From Acidimicrobiales bacterium (GTDB lineage: Bacteria > Actinomycetota > Acidimicrobiia > Acidimicrobiales > MedAcidi-G1): a stretch of DNA of 64,000 bases. Position 1 is the first letter of the stretch. Every line of letters starts with the position of its first letter. The notes beneath the pieces are model-generated. The model was not told the origin of the DNA. It saw only the letters and a program-made list of their open reading frames with translations, and did not search any database. The stretch is taken from positions 1 through 64,000 of the forward strand of contig JASMLT010000003.1 of NCBI GenBank assembly GCA_030748555.1, written 5' to 3'. This document shows, one piece after another, positions 16,978 to 25,542 of the stretch. The position numbers were made by a program, and so were the translations under genes.

Positions 16978-18600
16978 ATGGATGGTTTGATGATGGATGT
17001 TCCACTTTCTCTTAATCACATATTCGCCCGAGCGGAAAGACTCTTTCCAGAAAAAGAAGTTGTTACAGCGACTCCTTCCGGAAGGGAACGATTGAACTAT
17101 GGAGACTGGGCTAGACGAACGCGATGCCTTGGTGGGGTATTTGACGCTCTGGGAATAACTGACGACGGTCGTGTAGCAACTTTTGCTTGGAACAACTCAA
17201 GGCACTTGGAGCTGTATTTCGCTCCCTCGTGCACCGGACGCGTGGTCCACACACTGAACCTTCGTTTATTCCCTGATCAACTTACATACATAGTTAATCA
17301 TGCAGAGGACGAAGTTATTTTTATAGATCAGTCGGTCGCTGGTTTAATTTGGCCTTTAATGAACCAATTCAAGACTGTAAAACACGTCGTTCTAATGGAT
17401 GATGGTGCACCCGCTCCTGATCCTTCTGAAATTAATGCGAATGTTCATGACTATGAAGAATTATTGCAAGCTGCTGAACCTGTGGAATGGAAAACAGTTG
17501 AAGAAAACCGTGCCGGATCAATGATGTATACATCAGGAACTACTGGCAATCCAAAGGGTGTTGTTTATTCACATCGTTCAATGGTTCTGCATACATTTGG
17601 TGTGATGATGGCAGACACTATAGGGATTAATGAGAAAGATGTCTTGATGCCAGTCGTTCCAATGTTTCACGCTAATTCTTGGGGTATTGCTCATGCAGGT
17701 GTTGCAACCGGCGCAACTCTGGTGATGCCTGGCGCAGATCTTTCCCCCACTGCTTTAGCAGCACTTATAGAAGAGGAGAAAGTTACGGTAGCAGCCGGTG
17801 TTCCTACCATTTGGATGGGTGTCTTGCCGGAGCTGAAAGGGCGTGACACATCTGCCCTGCGTTCAATACCGTGTGGTGGTTCAGCTGTTCCTAAATCCCT
17901 CTCAGAGGGATACCGAGAGCAGACAGGTCTTCCCATCCTGCAAGCTTGGGGAATGACGGAAACCAGTCCGATTGCTGCTGTGTGTAATATTAAATCAACT
18001 CTTTCTCATCTTGATGAGGATGCCAAGGCAGATCTCCGTGCAACTGTTGGACTTGCAGTGCCCGGAGTTGATTTCCGTGTTGTTGAACCGGAAACCGGAG
18101 AAGAACTTCCGTGGGACAATGAATCTCGTGGAGAACTGCAAGTCAGAGGACCATGGGTTGCGAAAACCTACTACAACGATGAGAGAGCTAATGATTCCTT
18201 TACCAAAGACGGGTGGCTCAAAACTGGTGATGTAGCAACTGTTGATTCAAACGGCTATATCAGTCTTGTCGATAGAACCAAGGATTTGATCAAATCAGGT
18301 GGCGAGTGGGTAAGTTCAGTCGAATTAGAAAATGAAATTATGGCCCATCCAGAAGTTGTTGAAGCGGCTGTGATTGGGGTTGCTTCAACAAAATGGGGTG
18401 AACGTCCCATGGCCTGCGTTGTTCGTTCTGAAGATTCTCAAATTTCTGCCGAGGATGTAATCTCTTGGCTGGACGACCGTGTTGTTAAATGGTGGATCCC
18501 TGAACGCGTCGAATTCATTGAAGAAGTTCCAAAAACTTCAGTTGGAAAGTTCTCCAAGAAAACACTCAGAGATCAGTTTTCAGATGTGATTGTTGATTGA
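16978..18600 (+). CDS. Fatty-acid--CoA ligase (AMP-forming)
   Basis: ANL-superfamily acyl-CoA synthetase of 540 residues that activates a carboxylic acid with ATP and CoA. The P-loop-like motif is MYTSGTTGNPKGVVYSH near residue 185, the adenylate motif is QAWGMTETSP, and the hinge is WLKTGDVATVD with DRTKDLIKSGGEWVSSVELE. The catalytic Lys is in TSVGKFSKKTLR at the end. It resembles medium/long-chain fatty-acid CoA ligases. A strong ribosome-binding site (AAGGAGGG, ~16968) fixes the start. It converges with a P450 gene two bases downstream. Confidence 0.9.
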   Translation: MDGLMMDVPLSLNHIFARAERLFPEKEVVTATPSGRERLNYGDWARRTRCLGGVFDALGITDDGRVATFAWNNSRHLELYFAPSCTGRVVHTLNLRLFPDQLTYIVNHAEDEVIFIDQSVAGLIWPLMNQFKTVKHVVLMDDGAPAPDPSEINANVHDYEELLQAAEPVEWKTVEENRAGSMMYTSGTTGNPKGVVYSHRSMVLHTFGVMMADTIGINEKDVLMPVVPMFHANSWGIAHAGVATGATLVMPGADLSPTALAALIEEEKVTVAAGVPTIWMGVLPELKGRDTSALRSIPCGGSAVPKSLSEGYREQTGLPILQAWGMTETSPIAAVCNIKSTLSHLDEDAKADLRATVGLAVPGVDFRVVEPETGEELPWDNESRGELQVRGPWVAKTYYNDERANDSFTKDGWLKTGDVATVDSNGYISLVDRTKDLIKSGGEWVSSVELENEIMAHPEVVEAAVIGVASTKWGERPMACVVRSEDSQISAEDVISWLDDRVVKWWIPERVEFIEEVPKTSVGKFSKKTLRDQFSDVIVD

Positions 18601-18602
18601 TT

Positions 18603-19847
18603 TCACCACGTGCACTGAAGGTGCTTGATCCCGTTTATAAATCCGCTCATCAATCTGTCAGGCTGCTCTGTAGCAATTAGCCCGGGAATACTTTTGTGTA
18701 TTTCTCGAAGCATGACGGTTATTTCACGTCTAGCGAGATGCGCTCCTAGACAGAAGTGCGGGCCTGGGGCTCCGTAGCCAAAATGATCATTCGTTTCGCG
18801 TGAAATATTGAACTCGTGGGGATTTTCAAAAACCGACGGGTCGCGATTAGCTGCCCAATAGTAGAGACTCAGTTTGTCGCCTTCTTCGAACTCCTTATCG
18901 CCTATACGCACACCATCTCTTGTTGCCGTTCTTCTCATAAAGATCACCGGACTTGCCCAGCGAACGATCTCTTCTACAGCTTTTGGTGCCAAATTCTCGA
19001 AATCATTCCAAAGGATTTCTTTTTGTTCAGGGTTTTCAGTAAGCAAATGCAATCCCCAGGAAAGCGCATTTCTAGTCGTCTCGTTTCCTGCAACTAATAA
19101 AAGAATAAAAAATGAAGCAATTTCTTCTTCTGAAAGCTTTTCTCCTTCTACTTCTGCATGCAGAAGAGCTGAGGTTAAATCCTCAGTGGGCGTTTGACTT
19201 CTTTCTCCGAGCATTTCTTTCATGAGTGCTGCTAGTTCAAATGCCGCACCCATGATTGCGCCAATAATGTCAGTTCCTTCTGGGGTGTATTCAATATCGC
19301 CCGCTCCGAGGATTATGTTCGATTTTTCAAATACAAAATCAACTCGGTCTTTCGGGACACCCATCATTTCACAGATCACTAAAAGAGGAAGCTGGGCTGC
19401 TACCTCAACTACAAAATCGCACTCACCTTTTTCAAGAGCATCCATTATGATTTCTTGAGCGATTCGCTCAACGGACTCCTCGACAGATGAAAGTCGACGT
19501 GGTGTGAAACCACTTGAAACGATACTTCTTAATCTCTTGTGTCTCGGGTCGTCCATGTTTATCATTGATCCGAAAAAATCAAGCATCTCTTCCGGAAAAT
19601 CAACTGTGCTTGTAGCTCCCTGACCACTACAGAAATCTTCTGGTCTTCTGCTTGCTTCTGCTACGTCTGAATGCCTGACAAGAGAATGGAATCCTTTTTG
19701 TTCAGGGATTATTCCAAAGATTTCTTCGGGCAAATCGAAATAACGGTAAGGATCCTCTAAACGCAACAGGTCAAAAGCTTCTTCTCTGTAATCCAACGGT
19801 TTGGACCAGAATTCTGCACGAGCCAGATCAATTTCTTCAATTTTCAT
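18603..19847 (-). CDS. Cytochrome P450
   Basis: Soluble bacterial P450 monooxygenase of 414 residues. The I-helix oxygen-activation motif is LLVAGNETTRNALSWG, the K-helix ExxR is EEIVR, and the haem-binding loop is FGYGAPGPHFCLGAHLARRE with the Cys thiolate ligand. Its redox partners are not in the neighbourhood. It faces a CoA ligase gene tail-to-tail and diverges from the urate-oxidase-N-like gene. The substrate is unknown; steroid- or fatty-acid-related hydroxylation is common in this clan. Confidence 0.93.
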   Translation of the reverse strand: MKIEEIDLARAEFWSKPLDYREEAFDLLRLEDPYRYFDLPEEIFGIIPEQKGFHSLVRHSDVAEASRRPEDFCSGQGATSTVDFPEEMLDFFGSMINMDDPRHKRLRSIVSSGFTPRRLSSVEESVERIAQEIIMDALEKGECDFVVEVAAQLPLLVICEMMGVPKDRVDFVFEKSNIILGAGDIEYTPEGTDIIGAIMGAAFELAALMKEMLGERSQTPTEDLTSALLHAEVEGEKLSEEEIASFFILLLVAGNETTRNALSWGLHLLTENPEQKEILWNDFENLAPKAVEEIVRWASPVIFMRRTATRDGVRIGDKEFEEGDKLSLYYWAANRDPSVFENPHEFNISRETNDHFGYGAPGPHFCLGAHLARREITVMLREIHKSIPGLIATEQPDRLMSGFINGIKHLQCTW

Positions 19848-19971
19848 TTTTCAATCTTACGCCAAACTTTCTTGAATAAAAATTCAAAATTTATATGTCC
19901 GGTTATTGTCTTCGAGCACTATACGTGCCATTATTTTCTTGTCGCTCGAGCCCAGATGAGGAGAGGCTGCT

Positions 19972-20712
19972 GTGGAACTTTTTAATGACTGGATGGGGAT
20001 TTCAGGCGGAGGTCAAGCACTAGGCCGCTATGCCCATTACCTAGGTGGTATCACTTGGATAGGCCTGTTGTACTTCTTTAACTTTATACAAGGTGCAGCA
20101 TTTGGCGAAATGAGTGATGCGGCTCGTGGAGAAGCGCTACGGAAGATTACGTGGCGGACACTTTGGTGGTTCCGCTGGGCAGCAATGCTTACATGGGTCT
20201 CAGGAATCTGGATACTCCTCCATCAGGAACTGATCCATGATATGGATTACTGGCGTTCCGTACCAGGCATGGGAATAGCTTTTGGTGCGATTCTCGGAAC
20301 GACAATGGCCGCTAACGTCTGGATGGTTATTTGGCCTGCGCAGAAGATCGCTATCGGTTCCTCAGTATCGGTAAGCGAAGGTGGTGAAGCCGACCCTGAA
20401 GCCCCTGCAGCTGCTAAAAGGGCAGGTCGCGCTAGCCGAGTAAATACTCTTTTTTCAATCCCTCTTATTTTCTTCATGATGTGGCCAAGCCACTTTGGGC
20501 TCAACTTCGATAGCCCCGAAGGAGGCACCAGAGCCGTTTTATGGATCGTCTTTGCTGTTATTTGGCTTGTCATGGAACTATCTGCTCTTGGAAAAATCGG
20601 TGGCTACGACAACAAAATAAACGCAGTTGTTTTAGAAAAGCATCAAGACACAATCAAGTGGGGATTCCTAATAACTTTGGTTCTTTATCTGCTTTTCGAA
20701 ATACTCGCGTAA
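19972..20712 (+). CDS. Urate-oxidase-N-like integral membrane protein
   Basis: Membrane protein of 246 residues with roughly six to seven hydrophobic segments. Motifs such as LGRYAHYLGGITWIGLLYFFNF and GTTMAANVWMVIWPAQK match the membrane domain found at the N-terminus of PuuD-type urate hydroxylases. No cytochrome c CxxCH domain follows, so this is the membrane domain alone. The GTG start at 19972 has GAGGAGAGG upstream. Whether it acts on urate is doubtful; no other purine genes are nearby. Confidence 0.72.
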   Translation: MELFNDWMGISGGGQALGRYAHYLGGITWIGLLYFFNFIQGAAFGEMSDAARGEALRKITWRTLWWFRWAAMLTWVSGIWILLHQELIHDMDYWRSVPGMGIAFGAILGTTMAANVWMVIWPAQKIAIGSSVSVSEGGEADPEAPAAAKRAGRASRVNTLFSIPLIFFMMWPSHFGLNFDSPEGGTRAVLWIVFAVIWLVMELSALGKIGGYDNKINAVVLEKHQDTIKWGFLITLVLYLLFEILA

Positions 20713-20742
20713 ATACGAACTTTTTCTGGCAAGCGCGAACTT

Positions 20743-21114
20743 TCAGCTAACTAATAGTTTTGCTTCCATGCCGCTGGTTCTATGACCGGCTATGTCGCAG
20801 TAAAGGATGTACCGGCCAGCTTTTAGTTCTATTTCTCCACTAGCTGTTTTTTCGTCCCCTACCTCGAGTTTAAAATCATCTTCCATGCCTTCTATCACCA
20901 AAGTATGCGACTGGAAACCGTCTAGTAAGTATTCGATCTTCACTAAACCTTCTTTTGCTTGATACATGTCAGCATCAAATTTCTGGCTGTCATAGGTAGT
21001 TACACGCACCACTCCATCCGTGGTTGGTGTAGCGGTCTTTTTTTCTGCACTGCCCCCACATGAGATCAACAATAGAGTTGCCATTACTGTTCCTATATAT
21101 TTTCTTATTTTCAT
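20743..21114 (-). CDS. Cupredoxin-like lipoprotein
   Basis: Small exported copper protein of 123 residues from the chosen ATG at 21114. It has a lipoprotein signal (MKIRKYIGTVMATLLLISC, Cys 19). A short Thr-rich linker leads to a cupredoxin fold with one His in SHTLVIEG and the classical Cys-x4-His-x4-Met cluster in YCDIAGHRTSGME. It probably carries electrons or copper at the outer face of the membrane. An upstream ATG (21135) would add seven residues before the signal and is less likely. Confidence 0.82.
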   Translation of the reverse strand: MKIRKYIGTVMATLLLISCGGSAEKKTATPTTDGVVRVTTYDSQKFDADMYQAKEGLVKIEYLLDGFQSHTLVIEGMEDDFKLEVGDEKTASGEIELKAGRYILYCDIAGHRTSGMEAKLLVS

Positions 21115-21168
21115 GACTCTCCTCGCTTCATCCATGACTTAAGACTAACAATGAGTCATCATTAGATA

Positions 21169-22059
21169 ATGATAAAAGTGTCACTTCTTGTTAATCCTTT
21201 AGCCGGTAAAGGCAAAGCGATTTCTGTTGCTGAGGAATTAAAAGGGGTTTTGGACGAATTAGGTGCTGAAGCCAACCTTCTAATACCAGAAAGCCGAGGT
21301 GAAGTTGTAGAAGCGACAACCAATTCACTCAAGTATGGCGTTGACAGGCTTATCGCTGTCGGAGGCGATGGTTTGATTAACCAGGCTGTGGACGCTCTGG
21401 CCGGAACAGACACCACATTAGGGATAATCCCCGTGGGTACTGGGAATGACTTCGCTAGATCCTTAGGTTTAGATTCTGGCGGATTATTCGAACAGGCGCA
21501 GAAGGCCTTATCACCTGCTGTGGAGGTTGATTTAATCAAATGCGGCTCAAATTATGTTGTGACTAGCACCATTTGTGGTTTTCCTGCTGCCGTGAATCTA
21601 CGTGCTAACGATCTACGTTTTCCTAAAGGTTCGTCTAGTTATACTTTCGCCACTCTTATGGAACTTCCTTTAATGTCACCTGGATCTTACGAACTTAAGC
21701 TTGACGGTGAGAGCCTTGAGGTAAAAGCTGCTGCTGTAATAGTTGCAAATTCTGCCTACTTCGGTGGAGGGATGAAAATATGCCCTGACGCTGATACATC
21801 TGATGGTCTTTTAGATGTCTGCATAATTGGCGATGTAGGCAAGTTTGATTTGTTGAGGTCTTTCTTAAAGGTTCGAACAGGTGACCATGTAGACCACCCT
21901 AAGGTTTCCATTTATAGAGCTTCTGAAGTTGAAATAACAGGAACAGGGATAATACGTGGAGATGGAGAGCAACTTGGTGAACTTCCGGCAAAAATTGTCG
22001 TTCAACGAGGAGCAATAAATGTAGCCGGAGGTGACAACCAACCTCCGGGAAGAGGCTAA
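21169..22059 (+). CDS. Diacylglycerol/lipid kinase family protein (YegS/BmrU-like)
   Basis: Lipid kinase of 296 residues. The catalytic nucleotide-binding region has NPLAGKGKA, VGGDGLINQAVDAL and LGIIPVGTGNDFARSLGL, and the C-terminal domain includes SAYFGGGMKICPDADTSDGLLDV and the closing RGDGEQL motif. The likely reaction is ATP-dependent phosphorylation of diacylglycerol or a related lipid. The SelW-like selenoprotein gene follows after 9 bases, so the pair may be cotranscribed. Confidence 0.9.
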   Translation: MIKVSLLVNPLAGKGKAISVAEELKGVLDELGAEANLLIPESRGEVVEATTNSLKYGVDRLIAVGGDGLINQAVDALAGTDTTLGIIPVGTGNDFARSLGLDSGGLFEQAQKALSPAVEVDLIKCGSNYVVTSTICGFPAAVNLRANDLRFPKGSSSYTFATLMELPLMSPGSYELKLDGESLEVKAAAVIVANSAYFGGGMKICPDADTSDGLLDVCIIGDVGKFDLLRSFLKVRTGDHVDHPKVSIYRASEVEITGTGIIRGDGEQLGELPAKIVVQRGAINVAGGDNQPPGRG

Positions 22060-22068
22060 TGTGAGCCT

Positions 22069-22317
22069 ATGAGCAAATATCGAATCGAGATTACTTACTG
22101 CCTTCCTTGAGATTATTCAAGCTATGCCGTGAGCACAGTTGAAGATTTATTGACCAACCATCAACAAGTGATAGAAGAAGTTCGGCTCATACCGGGTGGA
22201 AGTGGCATCTTTGATGTGGCCGTTAATGATGAATTGATCTATTCAAAAGATGAAACTGGGAGGCACGCCGAAAATGGCGAAATCAGTACACTCTTTGCGG
22301 AATTATTGAAAAAATAA
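22069..22317 (+). CDS. SelW/Rdx-family selenoprotein (UGA 22108-22110 read as Sec)
   Basis: An 82-residue thioredoxin-fold protein of the SelT/SelW/SelH (Rdx) family. The frame from ATG 22069 reads through a UGA at codon 14 in the redox motif YCLPU (Cys 11, Sec 14). Downstream it has the family's hallmark VRLIPGGSGIFDVAVNDELIYSK and TGRHAENGEI. Simple gene finding would start at the GTG at 22129 and lose the active site. A SECIS-like hairpin follows the UGA. It likely acts as a small cytosolic thiol/selenol oxidoreductase. Confidence 0.88.
22108..22142 (+). promoter_or_regulatory. Sec UGA and SECIS-like hairpin, SelW-like protein
   Basis: UGA 22108-22110. A 10-base-pair stem with one mismatch and one bulged G (22117-22127 with 22133-22142) closes the loop CGTGA at 22128-22132. 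The loop begins 18 bases after the UGA and has G in second place. Geometry agrees with the other three elements in this window. Confidence 0.68.
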
Positions 22318-22378
22318 CCTTCCATTAATTGGCGATTTTGACTTCCTGTGTCTTATCTCACAAATCAATCCTGAGTTC

Positions 22379-22406
22379 TTGAAAAATAACCCTCTAGAAT
22401 TAGAAT
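22379..22406 (+). promoter_or_regulatory. Sigma-70-type promoter of the rubrerythrin operon
   Basis: TTGAAA at 22379-22384 and TAGAAT at 22401-22406 are separated by 16 bases, a good housekeeping match. Transcription would begin near 22413, giving a leader of about 13 bases before the rubrerythrin ATG at 22426. Confidence 0.55.
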
Positions 22407-22425
22407 AGAGCTAAAGCTATAAAGA

Positions 22426-22854
22426 ATGGAGAACAAAGTGAGCCTCGAAGGAACCCAGACCCACGAGAACTTAAAAGCCGCATTTGCCGGAGAATCACAG
22501 GCAAATCGCAGGTATCTATATTTTGCAAAAGTTGCAGACGTCGAAGGATATCCGGACATCGCTGGAAATTTCAGAGATACCGCAGAAGGCGAAACAGGGC
22601 ATGCTCATGGTCATCTTGACTATATGCAGTCAGCCGGAGATCCTGCTACCGGGTTGCCTATAGGGGAAACACCTGAAAATCTAGCCGCAGCTGTAGCTGG
22701 TGAAACCCACGAGTACACCGAGATGTACCCGGGGATGGCAAAAACTGCACGTGAAGAAGGTTTCGAAGAAATAGCTGACTGGTTTGAGACTCTAGCAAAA
22801 GCCGAAAAAGCTCATGCAGGAAGATTTCAGTCACTCCTAGACCAAATCAGTTAG
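22426..22854 (+). CDS. Rubrerythrin-like di-iron protein (no rubredoxin domain)
   Basis: Four-helix ferritin-like protein of 142 residues with rubrerythrin di-iron ligands: [34 protein letters not shown] and AEKAHAGRF. The C-terminal rubredoxin domain with its two CxxC knuckles is missing, so electrons must come from a partner, plausibly the Fe-S protein encoded next. The family reduces peroxide. It has its own promoter and a closely linked Fe-S oxidoreductase and DUF3501 gene downstream, a recurrent trio. Confidence 0.92.
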   Translation: MENKVSLEGTQTHENLKAAFAGESQANRRYLYFAKVADVEGYPDIAGNFRDTAEGETGHAHGHLDYMQSAGDPATGLPIGETPENLAAAVAGETHEYTEMYPGMAKTAREEGFEEIADWFETLAKAEKAHAGRFQSLLDQIS

Positions 22855-22919
22855 CCATTAATTGGGCCTGACTCACTCCCAAGTTTTGAAAATTAGACTT
22901 GAAAAGCTCTGGAAAAACC

Positions 22920-24284
22920 GTGAGTGAACCCATCTCATACTCCCCGACAGAGGGGATTTCATATTCACCATCAGAAGACATTTACTGGGATACTGATGCC
23001 CTCTCGATGGAAATTGACCGTACTTTTGAAATCTGTCATGGATGCAGAATGTGCTTCAAATATTGCGATAGCTTCCCACTCCTTTTTTCCTTTATAGATG
23101 AACAACATGATGGTGATGTAAGAAAAATATCTGAAATTGAGACTGAACAAGTTATGGACGCTTGTTTCCAGTGCAAGCTCTGTGAGGTTCAGTGCCCCTA
23201 TACCGTGAGAGAAAACCATGAATTCCTCTTGGATTTCCCAAAACTGGTTCATAGATATAAAGCACAAAGAACAATAAGGGAAGGTGTTACCTTCAGAAAT
23301 AAAATTCTTGGCAACCCGGGAAAAACTGCAAAAATTATCCGTCGCACCTCTGGTATTGCAGACAAACTGAATCAACGAAGCCGACTGCACAGAAAATTTT
23401 TAGAATTACTAGTTGGTATTCATCGGGATAAAGACCTTCCGAAGTATCCGAAAACAACTTTTTCTTCTTGGGCGGAATCAAAAAATCTAATTTCCAATCC
23501 TTCTGAAGGTGAAGTAGTAATTTTCCCAACTTGCTACGTGGAAAATAATGAACCTCAAATTGGTCAAGATACTGTCAACGTTTTACAAAAAAATGAAGTT
23601 TCAGTAACTTGTGAAAAAGGATTGGAATGCTGCGGAATGCCCGCTTGGGAAACTGGAGACCTTGCAAGTATGCGAGAATTTGCTTCCCGCAACCTCGACA
23701 TACTCGAACCTCATGTCAAAGCAGGTAAAAAAGTGATAGCTATTAATCCGACTTGTTCGATGATGTTAAAACAGGAATATCCGGAACTCGTCTCAACTCA
23801 GGATAAAGATAGAGCTTTAAAGATCGCTGAAAATGTTGCCGACCCAAGTGAATACCTATGGTCGTTAAGAAATGAAAAAAGATTCAACACTGACTTTTCT
23901 TCATCTCCGCAAAAAGTGAGCTATCACACTCCTTGTCATTTGAGAGCCCAGTCAATCGGCTTTAAGGCTCGTGATCTTATTCGCAAAATTCCAGGAGTTA
24001 AGGTCGATACCACGATGGAATGCTGTGGTCACGATGGAACATACGCCATGAAGACTGAGGGATTTGAAGCTTCCGTGCGCATTGGGAAAAAATCGTTCGA
24101 TTCTATGTCAGAAAGTTCTGCAGAAATCTGGGCAACTGATTGCCCTTTAGCCGCAATGCAATTTGACCAACATTCTGATAGAAGGCCGATGCATCCAATG
24201 TCTATTTTGGCAAAAGCTTATGAGGACTCTGGTTTTCCCTACCCTGTTAACAAAATAGAAGATAAAGAAACTACTAATGACTGA
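22920..24284 (+). CDS. Fe-S oxidoreductase with CCG domains (GlpC/HdrD-like)
   Basis: Electron-transfer protein with an N-terminal ferredoxin-type domain (CHGCRMCFKYC and CFQCKLCEVQCPY, two 4Fe-4S sites) and two cysteine-rich CCG domains (GLECCGMPAWETGD; TMECCGHDGTYAMK). This is the architecture of GlpC and heterodisulfide-reductase D subunits. I chose the GTG at 22920 (454 residues); a TTG at 22899 would add seven. The N-terminus contains an odd short tandem repeat, ISYSPTEG ISYSPSED. It overlaps the DUF3501 gene by 8 bases. It probably passes electrons to the rubrerythrin. Confidence 0.88.
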   Translation: MSEPISYSPTEGISYSPSEDIYWDTDALSMEIDRTFEICHGCRMCFKYCDSFPLLFSFIDEQHDGDVRKISEIETEQVMDACFQCKLCEVQCPYTVRENHEFLLDFPKLVHRYKAQRTIREGVTFRNKILGNPGKTAKIIRRTSGIADKLNQRSRLHRKFLELLVGIHRDKDLPKYPKTTFSSWAESKNLISNPSEGEVVIFPTCYVENNEPQIGQDTVNVLQKNEVSVTCEKGLECCGMPAWETGDLASMREFASRNLDILEPHVKAGKKVIAINPTCSMMLKQEYPELVSTQDKDRALKIAENVADPSEYLWSLRNEKRFNTDFSSSPQKVSYHTPCHLRAQSIGFKARDLIRKIPGVKVDTTMECCGHDGTYAMKTEGFEASVRIGKKSFDSMSESSAEIWATDCPLAAMQFDQHSDRRPMHPMSILAKAYEDSGFPYPVNKIEDKETTND

Positions 24285-24864
24285 AACAACTTTTGAAAAT
24301 CATTCACACCACGTGAACAGGTCAGAAATAATTGATTACCAAACATATGAAGACCACCGAGCAGAAATCCGAAGCGAAGTTTTCGAAATCAAGAAACACC
24401 GCAGAATCCACTTAGGCGAAAACCTAACTTTTTTATTCGAAAATCATGAGACAATCAGGTATCAGATTCTTGAAATCATGAGAGCTGAAAAAATTGCCAG
24501 AGAGTCTGCGATTCAAGAAGAACTAAATACTTACAACAATTTTCTAGGAAAACCTGGAGAGTTGGCCTGTGTGTTGTTAATAGAAATAGAAGCAGAATCT
24601 GATAGAAAGCCTCTTTTAGAAAGCTGGATGGGGCTCGAAAAATGCATATACCTTTTAGATCAAAAAGGTAACAAAATATTCGCTCAACACGATCCGACCC
24701 AAGTAGGAGATAGAAGACTGTCTGCAGTTCAATATCTAAAGTTTGTAATCAAAGAGCCTCCCATTGCTCTTGGTTGCACATTTGATGAACTGGCGGGAGA
24801 AGTTGAACTTACAAAAGAACAAAAAGATGCCCTTGTGGAAGATCTAGCAGCAACTTTCGCTTAA
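24277..24864 (+). CDS. DUF3501 family protein
   Basis: Protein of 195 residues matching the DUF3501 family: YEDHRAEIRSEVFEIKKHRRIHLGENLTFLFENHETIRYQI, followed by MRAEKI and YNNFLGKPGELACVLLIEI. No catalytic motif is known. The family almost always accompanies rubrerythrin and CCG-type Fe-S oxidoreductases, as here, so a role in that peroxide- or oxygen-protection system is inferred. It is the last gene of the operon. Confidence 0.85.
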   Translation: MTETTFENHSHHVNRSEIIDYQTYEDHRAEIRSEVFEIKKHRRIHLGENLTFLFENHETIRYQILEIMRAEKIARESAIQEELNTYNNFLGKPGELACVLLIEIEAESDRKPLLESWMGLEKCIYLLDQKGNKIFAQHDPTQVGDRRLSAVQYLKFVIKEPPIALGCTFDELAGEVELTKEQKDALVEDLAATFA

Positions 24865-24906
24865 TACTTGTATAAACCCTTATTTAGATATTTAAGCACC
24901 CATGGC

Positions 24907-24936
24907 TTGACATTACGATAATAACGATTATTATCG
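24907..24936 (+). promoter_or_regulatory. Leaderless promoter with perfect palindromic operator before the TetR gene
   Basis: TTGACA (24907-24912), a 16-base spacer and TATTAT (24929-24934) precede the ATG at 24941 by six bases, so transcription probably starts at the ATG. A perfect 21-base palindrome, CGATAATAA-CGA-TTATTATCG (24916-24936), covers the spacer and the -10 box. A TetR-family repressor bound there would block its own promoter. Confidence 0.72.
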
Positions 24937-24940
24937 AAAT

Positions 24941-25540
24941 ATGGCTCTTGCAACCGAATTGACAAATACAGATCAAGATGAGCTAAAAGAACGACTCCTT
25001 CATGCAGCTGCAGAGGTTTTCGCAGAAAATGGCTACGAAAAGGCTGGCGTAGCTGAGATAGCTCGTCGTGCTGGAGTTACAACTGGAGCAATCTACAGTC
25101 GATATAGCGGAAAAGCTGAACTCCTAATAGATGCTGTCGACAGACATTTGTTGACTCAACTCCACTCGCTTCATTCAAATGCATCAGCAATCGATGTGCT
25201 GTCCCATCTCGGAGACCATCTCCTGGACGACCTTTCAGATGGAACAGGACTTTTCCTCGAAGCTGTAGTTGCAGCAAAACGTGACCCTGAACTCGCCGAA
25301 CGTCTTCGTCATGTTTTACAAAGTGAAGAGAACAAACTTGGGCAGCTAATTAAAGAAGCTGCCCCGCAGCAAGATGTAGACCAACTTGCCCTGATGCGGT
25401 TAGCGCATGCAATTGGATTCGGAATGACCTTGACCAGAACAATTGGACTGGAACTCCCTTCGAGAGATGACTGGACCAAAGTTATAAATCTAGTAATTGA
25501 AGCATTTATCAATAACGAAATGGAAACCCACGGAGGCTGA
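24941..25540 (+). CDS. TetR-family transcriptional regulator
   Basis: Repressor of 199 residues. The N-terminal helix-turn-helix is plain: LLHAAAEVFAENGYEKAGVAEIARRAGVTTGAIYSRYSGKAELLIDAV (residues ~18-65, motif split here for description). The C-terminal ligand domain is variable. It probably binds the palindrome over its own promoter and so controls itself and the ferritin-like gene that begins 2 bases after its stop. The inducer is unknown. Confidence 0.92.
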   Translation: MALATELTNTDQDELKERLLHAAAEVFAENGYEKAGVAEIARRAGVTTGAIYSRYSGKAELLIDAVDRHLLTQLHSLHSNASAIDVLSHLGDHLLDDLSDGTGLFLEAVVAAKRDPELAERLRHVLQSEENKLGQLIKEAAPQQDVDQLALMRLAHAIGFGMTLTRTIGLELPSRDDWTKVINLVIEAFINNEMETHGG

Positions 25541-25542
25541 AC

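Noticed and set aside
22129-22317. GTG at 22129 as the start of a 62-residue protein
   Set aside because: It would remove the first 20 residues, including the YCLPU active site typical of the Rdx family, and lacks a ribosome-binding site.
22923-22973. Tandem ISYSPTEG/ISYSPSED repeat at the N-terminus of the Fe-S protein as a functional repeat
   Set aside because: Only two short copies in a low-complexity N-terminus; recorded as an oddity, not as a domain.
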